Shown piece after piece: positions 33,542 to 41,466 of a stretch of 64,000 bases of DNA. Position numbers and translations under genes: made by a program. The DNA lies in the NCBI GenBank assembly GCA_900545925.1, contig URAZ01000010.1, positions 1-64,000 of the forward strand, in the 5' to 3' direction. This stretch comes from an uncultured Eubacteriales bacterium (GTDB lineage: Bacteria; Bacillota; Clostridia; Oscillospirales; Oscillospiraceae). Every line of letters starts with the position of its first letter. The stretch's first letter is position 1. Below the pieces are notes generated by a model. That model was not told where the DNA came from and did not search any database. It was given only the letters and a program-made list of their open reading frames with translations.

Positions 33542-35938
33542 ATGACAAAAGAGAACCTTCTTCAGCACCTGCAGGAATGCTGTGACCGGATGTTTGGCTG
33601 TTCACTCGAAATGGCGACGGAAAAGCAGGTCTACCGCGCTGTATGCGTCGCTGTGCGTGAACTTCTGGAGGATGACCGCCGTGCGTTTGTCGAACAGACG
33701 CGTGCAGAACAGCGCAAACAGGTCTATTACATGTCGATGGAATTTCTGGTCGGCACGAGTCTGCGCAACAACCTGTACAACATGGGGCTTCTGGAGCCAG
33801 CAGGGGAGATCCTGCATGATCTCGGCTTCAGCCTGGAAAGCCTCTGCGCGCTTGAGCCGGATGCCGGACTTGGCAACGGCGGTTTGGGCCGTTTGGCCTC
33901 CTGCTATATGGATGCGGCGACCGGCCTGAATTATCCTGTAACCGGTTTCTCCATCCGCTATGAATTTGGCATCTTCCGTCAGAAGATCGTAGACGGCTGG
34001 CAGATGGAGTTCCCGGACAACTGGCTCGAAATGGGCGATGTGTGGCTGCATACCCGCAAGGACGACGCTGTGGAGGTTCGTTTCGGCGGGCAAGTGCATG
34101 AGTGGATGGACGGCGACAAGTTCAAAACTGCCCAGACCGGCTATCAGTCTGTCATTGCTGTGCCCCACGATCTGTACATTTCCGGTTACGGCTCAAAAGC
34201 AGTCAACAAGCTGACCCTATGGAGCGCCAGTATGCCGCAAAGCTTTGACATGAATGCGTTCTCACGCGGCGATTATGTCCGCGCGCTTGAGCAGAACACC
34301 ATGGCTGAGGCGATTTCAAAGGTTCTCTATCCGGCGGACGACCATATCAACGGCAAGCGCCTGCGCCTGCGCCAGCAGTATCTGTTGGTGTCTAGTTCGT
34401 TGCAGTCGATTTTGAATGAGCATCTGAAAAATTACCATACACTTGATAATCTGGCCGATAAGGTCGCTGTGCATATCAACGATACACACCCGGCACTCTG
34501 TGTGCCCGAACTTATGCGGCTACTGGTTGACGAGCACGACTACGGCTGGGAACGCGCGTGGGAGATCACCTGTGCGACGCTTTCCTATACCAACCATACC
34601 GTCATGGCCGAGGCGCTTGAGCGTTGGCCGGTCGATCTATTCCGGGAGCAGCTGCCGCGCATTTACGCCGTCTGCCAGGAGATCAATCGCCGCCTTATGG
34701 AAAAGCTGCACTGCGTCTACCCAAACGATCCCGGCAAGTGGGACTACATGGCCGCTGTTACAAACAGCGAGGTCCGCATGGCGAATTTGTGTTTGGCCTG
34801 CTGCCATAAGATCAACGGCGTTTCACAGCTGCACACGGAGATTCTTGAAAAAACCATTTTCCGGGATTATTACAATCTCGATCACAGCCGCTTCCTGAAC
34901 ATCACCAACGGCATTGCGTACCGCCGCTGGCTGTGCCAGTCGAACCCGGCGCTGACCGGCTATCTGCAATCCCTCATCGGCGACGGCTTCCTGAAGGATG
35001 CGAATGCACTCGAGGCGCTGCTCCAATACCGCGACAATGCGGATGTTTTGGAAAATCTGCAGGCCATCAAGCGCAAGAATAAGGTACGCCTTGCCGCCTA
35101 TATTGCGGAGCACAACGGCATCAACGTTGACCCGGATTCGATCTTCGATGTGCAGGTTAAGCGCCTGCATGAATATAAGCGCCAGCTGCTGAATGTTCTG
35201 CATATCCTGACGCTTTACAATGACATCAAGGATCACCCGGAAAAGCCGGTCTACCCGCAGACGTTTATCTTTGCGGCCAAGGCTTCCGCAGGCTATTATC
35301 TGGCCAAGCAGATCATTTCGCTTATTGTCGCCGTTTCCAATCTTGTGAACTCCGACCCGCAGGTGCAGAACAAGCTCAAGGTGGTCTTCATCGAAGACTA
35401 TAAAGTCTCGCTGGCGGAGATCATTATCCCCGCGGCCGATCTGTCCGAGCAGATCTCTGTTGCGGGTAAGGAAGCCTCCGGCACCAGCAATATGAAGCTG
35501 ATGATCAACGGCGCGGTCACGCTCGGCACGCTCGACGGCGCGAATGTCGAGATCCGCGAACGCGTGGGTGATGAAAACATGTTCCTGTTCGGCATGACGG
35601 CTGACGAGGTACAGGCGCTCTGGCAGCGCGGCTATGATCCGCGCCAGTTCCTGACGCCGGAACTTGACAGAGTCCTGCAAATGCTGACCTCCGGCGTACT
35701 GGGGCAGCGCTTCGATGATGTTGCCGCTTCGCTCCTGACACCGCGCTTCGGCGCAGCGGACAGCTACATGACTGTCGCGGACTTTGCAAGTTATAAGGCT
35801 GCTAAGGCGCATGCAGTCGAGATCTATCAGGATCGCACCCGCTTTGCAAAAATGTCTCTCACGAACATTGCCAGAGCCGGTATTTTCTCCTCTGACCGCT
35901 CGGTCAAGCAGTATGCCAAGGAAATCTGGAATCTGTAA
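33542..35938 (+). CDS. glgP: Glycogen/alpha-glucan phosphorylase
   Basis: The 798-residue GT35 enzyme has MEFLVGTSLRNNLYN, GLGNGGLGRLASCYMDA, the C-terminal KRLHEYKRQLLNVL and the PLP-lysine segment EASGTSNMKLMINGAVTLGTLDGANVE. It releases glucose-1-phosphate from alpha-1,4-glucan, balancing GlgA within the same operon. The product can be taken by the phosphohexomutase at 9.3-10.9 kb. It starts 42 bases after glgA. Confidence 0.96.
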   Translation: MTKENLLQHLQECCDRMFGCSLEMATEKQVYRAVCVAVRELLEDDRRAFVEQTRAEQRKQVYYMSMEFLVGTSLRNNLYNMGLLEPAGEILHDLGFSLESLCALEPDAGLGNGGLGRLASCYMDAATGLNYPVTGFSIRYEFGIFRQKIVDGWQMEFPDNWLEMGDVWLHTRKDDAVEVRFGGQVHEWMDGDKFKTAQTGYQSVIAVPHDLYISGYGSKAVNKLTLWSASMPQSFDMNAFSRGDYVRALEQNTMAEAISKVLYPADDHINGKRLRLRQQYLLVSSSLQSILNEHLKNYHTLDNLADKVAVHINDTHPALCVPELMRLLVDEHDYGWERAWEITCATLSYTNHTVMAEALERWPVDLFREQLPRIYAVCQEINRRLMEKLHCVYPNDPGKWDYMAAVTNSEVRMANLCLACCHKINGVSQLHTEILEKTIFRDYYNLDHSRFLNITNGIAYRRWLCQSNPALTGYLQSLIGDGFLKDANALEALLQYRDNADVLENLQAIKRKNKVRLAAYIAEHNGINVDPDSIFDVQVKRLHEYKRQLLNVLHILTLYNDIKDHPEKPVYPQTFIFAAKASAGYYLAKQIISLIVAVSNLVNSDPQVQNKLKVVFIEDYKVSLAEIIIPAADLSEQISVAGKEASGTSNMKLMINGAVTLGTLDGANVEIRERVGDENMFLFGMTADEVQALWQRGYDPRQFLTPELDRVLQMLTSGVLGQRFDDVAASLLTPRFGAADSYMTVADFASYKAAKAHAVEIYQDRTRFAKMSLTNIARAGIFSSDRSVKQYAKEIWNL

Positions 35939-35957
35939 TTCCCGCAGAAAATATTCT

Positions 35958-35988
35958 GAAGGGGCCGACAAGGAGCGTCGGCCCCTTC
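35958..35988 (+). terminator. Intercistronic hairpin between glgP and the GH13 gene
   Basis: A perfect 12-bp stem (35958-35969 with 35977-35988) lies 19 bases past glgP. No T-run follows, so it may be an mRNA-stabilising or partial-termination element that lowers expression of the next gene. Confidence 0.5.
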
Positions 35989-36013
35989 CCTGATGAAATG
36001 GACGGTACGCCAC

Positions 36014-37840
36014 ATGAGAATTCTATTCGACAGCAAGCTTTCGCAGTTCAAAACGCCCTTCGGAACGCTCAAAAAGCAGGAGGTCTGCACGCTGCACATC
36101 ATGATCCCGTGCTCCTGCCGTACAACGGCGGTCTGCCTCGTTTTGCAGGCGGAAAACGGTGCGGAACTGCGCCGTGTCCCGTTTGCAAAGCAGTTGGACG
36201 ATACGCTCTACGATACCTGGGGCGGGGAACTGACGATTTCCAATGCCGGACTGTATTTCTATTACTTCCATATCACCACGCAGGACGGCGCGTTCCGCCT
36301 GTTCAAGCAGGGCGAAAGCGACACGAACATGGAAGACGGCGGCCTCTGGCAGCTCAGTGTCCTGGAGGACAAATTTCCCGTCCCGGATGACTGTGCGGGC
36401 GCGGTCATGTATCAGATCTTCCCAGATCGTTTTTATCAGGCCGGAGCCTGTGATCTGGCCGGGAAGATCGAGCCATACTGGGTGCATGAGAACAAGGACG
36501 ATGTGCCGGTCTATCTGCCGGATGCCAACGGCGAGGTTCTCAATAATGACTTTTACGGCGGAAATCTGAACGGTATCCGCGAAAAGCTGCCGCATCTGCA
36601 TGAACTCGGTGTCGAACTCCTATACCTCAATCCGATTTTCTATGCATGGTCGACGCACCGGTACGATACCTGCGATTACAAGCGCATTGACCCCATGCTC
36701 GGTACAGAGGAGGATTTCCGCGCGCTCTGCAACGCGGCGCATGCGCTGGGGATGAAGGTCATTCTCGACGGCGTATTCAGCCACGTCGGCAGCCGCAGCG
36801 CCTATTTCCAGCAGGCAATTCACGACCCGGCCTCGCCGTACCGCGGCTGGTTCCGGTTCAAGCAGTATCCGAATGTTTACGACAGCTGGTGGGGGATCAC
36901 GACGCTGCCGTGTGTCGATAAGATGAACCCGGATTATATGGACTATATCATTGACAGTGACGACAGTGTCGTCGCCCGCTGGCTGATGCTTGGCGCGGAC
37001 GGCTGGCGGCTGGACGTTGTCGACGAGCTGCCGGACGCATTTCTGGCGCGTCTGCGTGCGCGTATCCGTCAGGTCAAGCCGGACGCGCTTCTTATTGGTG
37101 AGGTCTGGGAGGATGCGTCCAACAAAATTGCATATGACTGCCGCCGCCGATATTTTACCGACCGGCAGTTGGATTCTGTTATGAATTACCCATGGCAGAA
37201 GGCTATCCTCCGCTATGTGCGCGGCGAGGACGACGGGACAGGGCTCGGCGCGTCTATCCGCACGATCGCGGAGAATTATCCGCCCGATGTGCTGCAAACT
37301 GTGATGAATATTCTGTCCACGCACGACACCCCGCGCGCCATCAACGCGATTCTCGACCCGCGCGACGGCGACCGCGCGGAGCTGGCCCGGCGGCACTTTA
37401 CAGCGGAGCAGCTTGCAGAAGGGAAAAAACGCCTTAAAATGGCGGCGTTTCTGCAGTTCATGCTTCCCGGTATGCCGTGCATCTATTACGGTGACGAGGC
37501 GGGCATGACCGGCTACCGCGACCCGTTCAACCGCGCATATTATCCGTGGGGCAGGGAAGACGGAAATCTGGTTTCATTCTATCAATCGCTGGCGCGTGTT
37601 AAAAAAAGCACGCCCGCTTTGCGGCGCGGTACAGTTCTTGTATTGGAAGCAGGCGGCGGACGGATGATGCTCCTGCGGCAGTACGAGGGCAAAAACGTGG
37701 CGGTTTGCTGCAATCGCTCGGAAAATCCATGGACGCTTCCGCATAGCGGAACGATCCTCCTTGGCGGTGGCATCGCCGAATATACCGGCGAAACCCTCAC
37801 CCTTGGGCAGAATGGATTCTGCGCCATGGAGCGTAAATAA
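36014..37840 (+). CDS. GH13 alpha-amylase family hydrolase (neopullulanase/cyclomaltodextrinase-like)
   Basis: The protein (608 residues from this start) has an N-terminal Ig/CBM-like domain (about 1-115) and a GH13 barrel. Catalytic residues are Asp334 (ADGWRLDVVDE), Glu363 (LLIGEVWED) and Asp in LSTHDTPRA. DRFYQ and YGDEAGMTGYRDPFNR are typical of the neopullulanase/cyclomaltodextrinase group, which cuts short maltodextrins. It would debranch or trim glycogen-derived oligosaccharides. There is no signal peptide. The start is uncertain: ATG at 35993 (7 codons upstream) is next to the hairpin, and neither has a clear ribosome site. Confidence 0.88.
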   Translation: MRILFDSKLSQFKTPFGTLKKQEVCTLHIMIPCSCRTTAVCLVLQAENGAELRRVPFAKQLDDTLYDTWGGELTISNAGLYFYYFHITTQDGAFRLFKQGESDTNMEDGGLWQLSVLEDKFPVPDDCAGAVMYQIFPDRFYQAGACDLAGKIEPYWVHENKDDVPVYLPDANGEVLNNDFYGGNLNGIREKLPHLHELGVELLYLNPIFYAWSTHRYDTCDYKRIDPMLGTEEDFRALCNAAHALGMKVILDGVFSHVGSRSAYFQQAIHDPASPYRGWFRFKQYPNVYDSWWGITTLPCVDKMNPDYMDYIIDSDDSVVARWLMLGADGWRLDVVDELPDAFLARLRARIRQVKPDALLIGEVWEDASNKIAYDCRRRYFTDRQLDSVMNYPWQKAILRYVRGEDDGTGLGASIRTIAENYPPDVLQTVMNILSTHDTPRAINAILDPRDGDRAELARRHFTAEQLAEGKKRLKMAAFLQFMLPGMPCIYYGDEAGMTGYRDPFNRAYYPWGREDGNLVSFYQSLARVKKSTPALRRGTVLVLEAGGGRMMLLRQYEGKNVAVCCNRSENPWTLPHSGTILLGGGIAEYTGETLTLGQNGFCAMERK

Positions 37841-37855
37841 AAAGAATTATAACAG

Positions 37856-37893
37856 GAAAGAGGCGCTGATATGCAAATATCAGCGCCTCTTTC
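37856..37893. terminator. Bidirectional terminator
   Basis: A perfect 17-bp stem (37856-37872 with 37877-37893) closes on a GCAA loop, between the glycogen operon and the converging MATE gene, with T-rich flank on the minus-strand side. Confidence 0.85.
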
Positions 37894-37916
37894 TGTATGT
37901 AGTTCTAAGAATGTTT

Positions 37917-39263
37917 TTAAGATTCTACCGTTAAATTCCGCAGCCAAATATATTTTTTGTATCTTGGCAGTAAAAACGGGAATTTGACGATCTCATCGGC
38001 ACACATGACCATATAAACGACCATGACCGGCCAGCGGAACACAAAGCAGCCCAAAGCAGAGATCGGAAGCGCCAGGCACCACGTTGCAATCAATACGCTG
38101 ACCGCATCGTATTTTGCATCTCCGCCTGCCGGAAAAACGCCGCATGTAAAGATTGCGTTGAACGAGTACGCAAACATGTAGAGCACATTGTATGCAAGCA
38201 TTTGAATCAGATAATGCTGTGCGGCTGGCTCCAGAACATAGAAGTGATAGATCAGTGGGCCGATAACGCACAGCAGAGTTGCATTTGCAAAGCCGCAGAG
38301 AAGCGCGATGATCCAGAAGCGCTTGCCATATTCCTTTGCCTTCTCAAACAGGTTCTGCCCCAGAAGCGTGCCGAGCATGACGCCGGCGCCGTTGGCAAAG
38401 CCTTGGCTCAGACACTGGATCAGGCTTGTTGCCACATTCGTGACTGAATAGGCGGCAGTAGCATCTGTTCCCATGTGGCCGATAATGACCGAGTGCGCGA
38501 CAATGCTGAGTCCCCAACTCAGGGAACTTGCCAGCATCGGAAATGCGATGCGTAGCATATCCTTTTCCAGACGGGGCGAGAAAAAGCGAAGACTCCGACT
38601 GTTGGGGTGAATGCGTCCCTTTTGATAAGAGGCTGCGACACACCAGCAAAGAGCAATTACCTCAACTGCAATCGTAGAATAGGCGGAACCGTTTGCGCCC
38701 AGCGCCGGGAGTTTGCCCGCGCCGTAGATTAGAAAATAATCTGCGGTCATGTCCACCACGACGGTAACAGCGGAGATCCAAACGCTGACTTTGGCTCTGC
38801 CATCAACTTTCATCAGCATCAGATAGCACTGTGAGGCGCCCTGAAATAAATAAGAAAAGCTGACGATGCGCAGATAGCTTGCGCCAATGGCAATCAAGTC
38901 CTGCTCGTCCGTAAATACGGTCATAAGGTGTTCCGGAAGAAAGAATGCCAGCAAGAAGAAAATAACGGTCAGTACCAGTACATAACGCAGCGCCATGCTC
39001 AGCAGGTTCCGTACAGTGTCAAAATCGCCTTTTCCATAATACTGTGCGACCAGCACGCCTATCGCGCCAACAATCGCGCCAATAAAAAGGGAAAGCACAA
39101 AGGATACCTGATTGGCAAGCGACACAGCGGCAATGGATTCTTGTGTCAGTCGGCCGAGCATCAAGGCGTCTGACGCGCCAACCAGCGCGTTCAAAAGCCA
39201 CTGCAGTGCAAAGGGAATCGCCAGAGACATCAATTCCTTGCGGAACTGCTTGTCTGCATGCAT
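37917..39263 (-). CDS. MATE family efflux transporter
   Basis: The 448-residue membrane protein shows two MATE halves, for example SLAIPFALQWLLNALVGASDALMLGRL near the start and FPMLASSLSWGLSIVAHSVIIGHMG in the second half. It is the last gene of the ROK-GH3-dehydrogenase operon, so it may expel a glycoside aglycone or intermediate. The start is placed at 39263 because AGGAG lies 7 bases before it; upstream in-frame starts at 39278 and 39296 (TTG) are possible, the latter overlapping the stop of the preceding gene. Confidence 0.88.
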   Translation of the reverse strand: MHADKQFRKELMSLAIPFALQWLLNALVGASDALMLGRLTQESIAAVSLANQVSFVLSLFIGAIVGAIGVLVAQYYGKGDFDTVRNLLSMALRYVLVLTVIFFLLAFFLPEHLMTVFTDEQDLIAIGASYLRIVSFSYLFQGASQCYLMLMKVDGRAKVSVWISAVTVVVDMTADYFLIYGAGKLPALGANGSAYSTIAVEVIALCWCVAASYQKGRIHPNSRSLRFFSPRLEKDMLRIAFPMLASSLSWGLSIVAHSVIIGHMGTDATAAYSVTNVATSLIQCLSQGFANGAGVMLGTLLGQNLFEKAKEYGKRFWIIALLCGFANATLLCVIGPLIYHFYVLEPAAQHYLIQMLAYNVLYMFAYSFNAIFTCGVFPAGGDAKYDAVSVLIATWCLALPISALGCFVFRWPVMVVYMVMCADEIVKFPFLLPRYKKYIWLRNLTVES

Positions 39264-39292
39264 ACAAATACTCCTCATAGCATTTTCTCCGA

Positions 39293-40393
39293 TCAAATAT
39301 GATCGATAGCTGGCTTCAAATCTGGGCCTGACGCAGGAGAAAGATTGTCTTCGCGCAAATCGTCCACATCAATGAGCACCTTCATAGTCTTTTCGCGGTT
39401 TTCATCAATATAGACATAGGCATCATGGAAAGCACGGAACGGGAAGTGACGGCTCATCAGCGGCTTCAGCTGAACTAGACCCTTATGTACAAACGAAATG
39501 GCATCGACATAATCCTCATGGCGATACATCATCGTCGTATTGAGGTCCAATTCATGGTCGTTCAGAACAGCCAAATCAACAGAGGCCATTTTTGCAAAAA
39601 CGGCCACAAGAATGATTGTGCTGCCCTTGCGTGCATACCGGATAGCCTGCCCCATGGTAACGTCATTTCCGGCACAGTCATAAATAACATCTGCTTTATC
39701 TGCTCCAAAGGCAGCAATCAGTGCATCGCCAAAGTTGCTGTTGGCTGTGTTGACGGTGAAGTCTGCGCCGACCGATTTTGCAACGGACAGACGGTAATCT
39801 GATACGTCGGTAATCAGCACCTGACGCGCACCGAGTGCCTTCACTGACTGCGCGAGAAGGATTCCGATTGGCCCAGCACCAAGTATGGCGACATTTGCAC
39901 CCTGAATATCTGCAAATTGCTTTGCTGCGTGGACTGTAACTGCAAGCGGCTCAATCATTGCGCCCTCGTCATAACTCACATCATTGGGCAGTAGATCGAC
40001 TTTTGCGGCATCTACGGCAAAGTATGTGCTGCATGCACCGGTTGTCTGAAAGCCCATAACCTTCAACTCGTCGCAGAGGTTGTACTTTCCGTGTCTGCAG
40101 GGGTAGCATTTTCCACAAAATACCTGAGGCTCGATGGTGACGCGCTGTCCGACTGTGAAGTCACTGACATCTGCACCAAGGGCGACAATCTGACCGGACA
40201 ACTCATGGCCTTGCGTAATGGGGTAGGAGGTAAAAGGGTGCATGCCATGGTAAACATGAATATCGCTTCCGCAGATGCCGACCCGTTTGACTTCAATCAG
40301 TACCTGACCACGCTGTGGCTGCGGTACAGGAACAGTTCGGAATGTGATTTTTCGCGGAGCCTCCATCACCTGCTGGAGCATGGTGCTTTTCAT
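39293..40393 (-). CDS. Zinc-dependent MDR dehydrogenase (sorbitol/threonine dehydrogenase-like)
   Basis: The 366-residue protein has catalytic-zinc motif GICGSDIHVYHG, GHELSGQI with the His/Glu pair, the structural-zinc loop CGKCYPCRHGKYNLC, and Rossmann motif LGAGPIGILLAQ. It resembles polyol or threonine dehydrogenases. It shares an operon with a GH3 enzyme and a second MDR dehydrogenase, so a sugar or polyol hydroxyl is the probable substrate. Thirteen bases separate it from that neighbour. Confidence 0.88.
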   Translation of the reverse strand: MKSTMLQQVMEAPRKITFRTVPVPQPQRGQVLIEVKRVGICGSDIHVYHGMHPFTSYPITQGHELSGQIVALGADVSDFTVGQRVTIEPQVFCGKCYPCRHGKYNLCDELKVMGFQTTGACSTYFAVDAAKVDLLPNDVSYDEGAMIEPLAVTVHAAKQFADIQGANVAILGAGPIGILLAQSVKALGARQVLITDVSDYRLSVAKSVGADFTVNTANSNFGDALIAAFGADKADVIYDCAGNDVTMGQAIRYARKGSTIILVAVFAKMASVDLAVLNDHELDLNTTMMYRHEDYVDAISFVHKGLVQLKPLMSRHFPFRAFHDAYVYIDENREKTMKVLIDVDDLREDNLSPASGPDLKPAIDHI

Positions 40394-40406
40394 AATACAA
40401 TTCCTT

Positions 40407-41450
40407 TCAGTCGTCCTGAGACGGTTTTACAAGAACCTTGATCGATTCGCTGCCCATCTGGCAGAGAATCGCCTCTTCAAGGTGTTCGGGATCAAACGTA
40501 TGGGTTATCAGTTTTTTGAGTTCCAGTCTTCCCGCGGCAATCAGATCAACTGCGCGCTGATGCGTATCCGGGTTGATGATCGAACCGTGGATGTGCAGTT
40601 CTTTTTTATAGATGTCCATCAAGGGGAGGGGAATGGTGGAGCCGACCTTCGGTACGCTGAACAGAAGAACCGTCCCACCCGGCCCGGCACTTTCGACTGC
40701 CTGAAGTGCTGCCTGCGGATTGCCGACGCACTCAATAACGGTGTCGGCGCCGTCCGCGCCAAAAACCTGACGGATCTTTTCAGGAAGACTTTCGTGGATC
40801 GGATCAACGACCGCGTCTGCGCCAACCTCTGCTCCGATTTTTCGCCGGACTGCGACAGGCTCACTCAAAAGCACGTTTGCTGCGCCACTCAGCTTGGCCA
40901 GCTGCACCATCAAGAGCCCAATCGCGCCGCCTCCGATCACAAGAACGTTGCAGCCGGGGCGGATACCGGCTTGATCAATGCCGTGTATCGCACAGGCAAG
41001 CGGTTCGACCATCGCAGCTGCGTCCAAGTCGGCATCCTCCGGCAGCACGAAGCATTGTGTCTGCGGCAGAACGCAGAATTCCGCAAAGCCGCCATTCGTG
41101 TTGACACCCAGCGCAAACAGATGCTCACAGTTCTGCTTTCTGCCTTCCCGGCAGGGGCGGCAGATACCGCAGTACATGTTGGGATCCGCCGCGATTTTGT
41201 CGCCGGGGCGGCAGGTTGTGACCGCAGAGCCAACTGCGGTCACAATGCCGGAAAACTCATGTCCGAGCACGACCGGCGGCGTGACGGGCGCAGAGCCCGC
41301 CTCGCCTTTGTAAATATGAACGTCCGTGCCGCAAACGCCGCACGCGTGTACCCGCATGAGAACATCTGTCGGGGAAAGCGGGCCAAACTGCATGTTGCGC
41401 GTTTCAAATTTGACCGGTGCATCTGCACCGAGAAAATAAGTTCCTTTCAC
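40407..41450 (-). CDS. Zinc-dependent MDR dehydrogenase
   Basis: The protein (347 residues from a GTG start) has HACGVCGTDVHIYKG, GHEFSGIVTAVG, structural-zinc cysteines CGICRPCREGRKQNC, and IGGGAIGLLMVQLAK. It is a paralogue of the next MDR gene but clearly diverged. The start is the GTG at 41448-41450, 17 bases beyond the GH3 stop; another GTG at 41460-41462 is possible, and both lack a clear ribosome site, so it may depend on coupling. Substrate is not known; polyol or sugar derivative is likely. Confidence 0.85.
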   Translation of the reverse strand: MKGTYFLGADAPVKFETRNMQFGPLSPTDVLMRVHACGVCGTDVHIYKGEAGSAPVTPPVVLGHEFSGIVTAVGSAVTTCRPGDKIAADPNMYCGICRPCREGRKQNCEHLFALGVNTNGGFAEFCVLPQTQCFVLPEDADLDAAAMVEPLACAIHGIDQAGIRPGCNVLVIGGGAIGLLMVQLAKLSGAANVLLSEPVAVRRKIGAEVGADAVVDPIHESLPEKIRQVFGADGADTVIECVGNPQAALQAVESAGPGGTVLLFSVPKVGSTIPLPLMDIYKKELHIHGSIINPDTHQRAVDLIAAGRLELKKLITHTFDPEHLEEAILCQMGSESIKVLVKPSQDD

Positions 41451-41466
41451 GTTCGCGCCCACAGCT

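Noticed and set aside
35993..36013. ATG at 35993 as the GH13 start
   Set aside because: It lies directly behind the hairpin without a ribosome site; the start at 36014 fits the family N-terminus slightly better, though this remains open.
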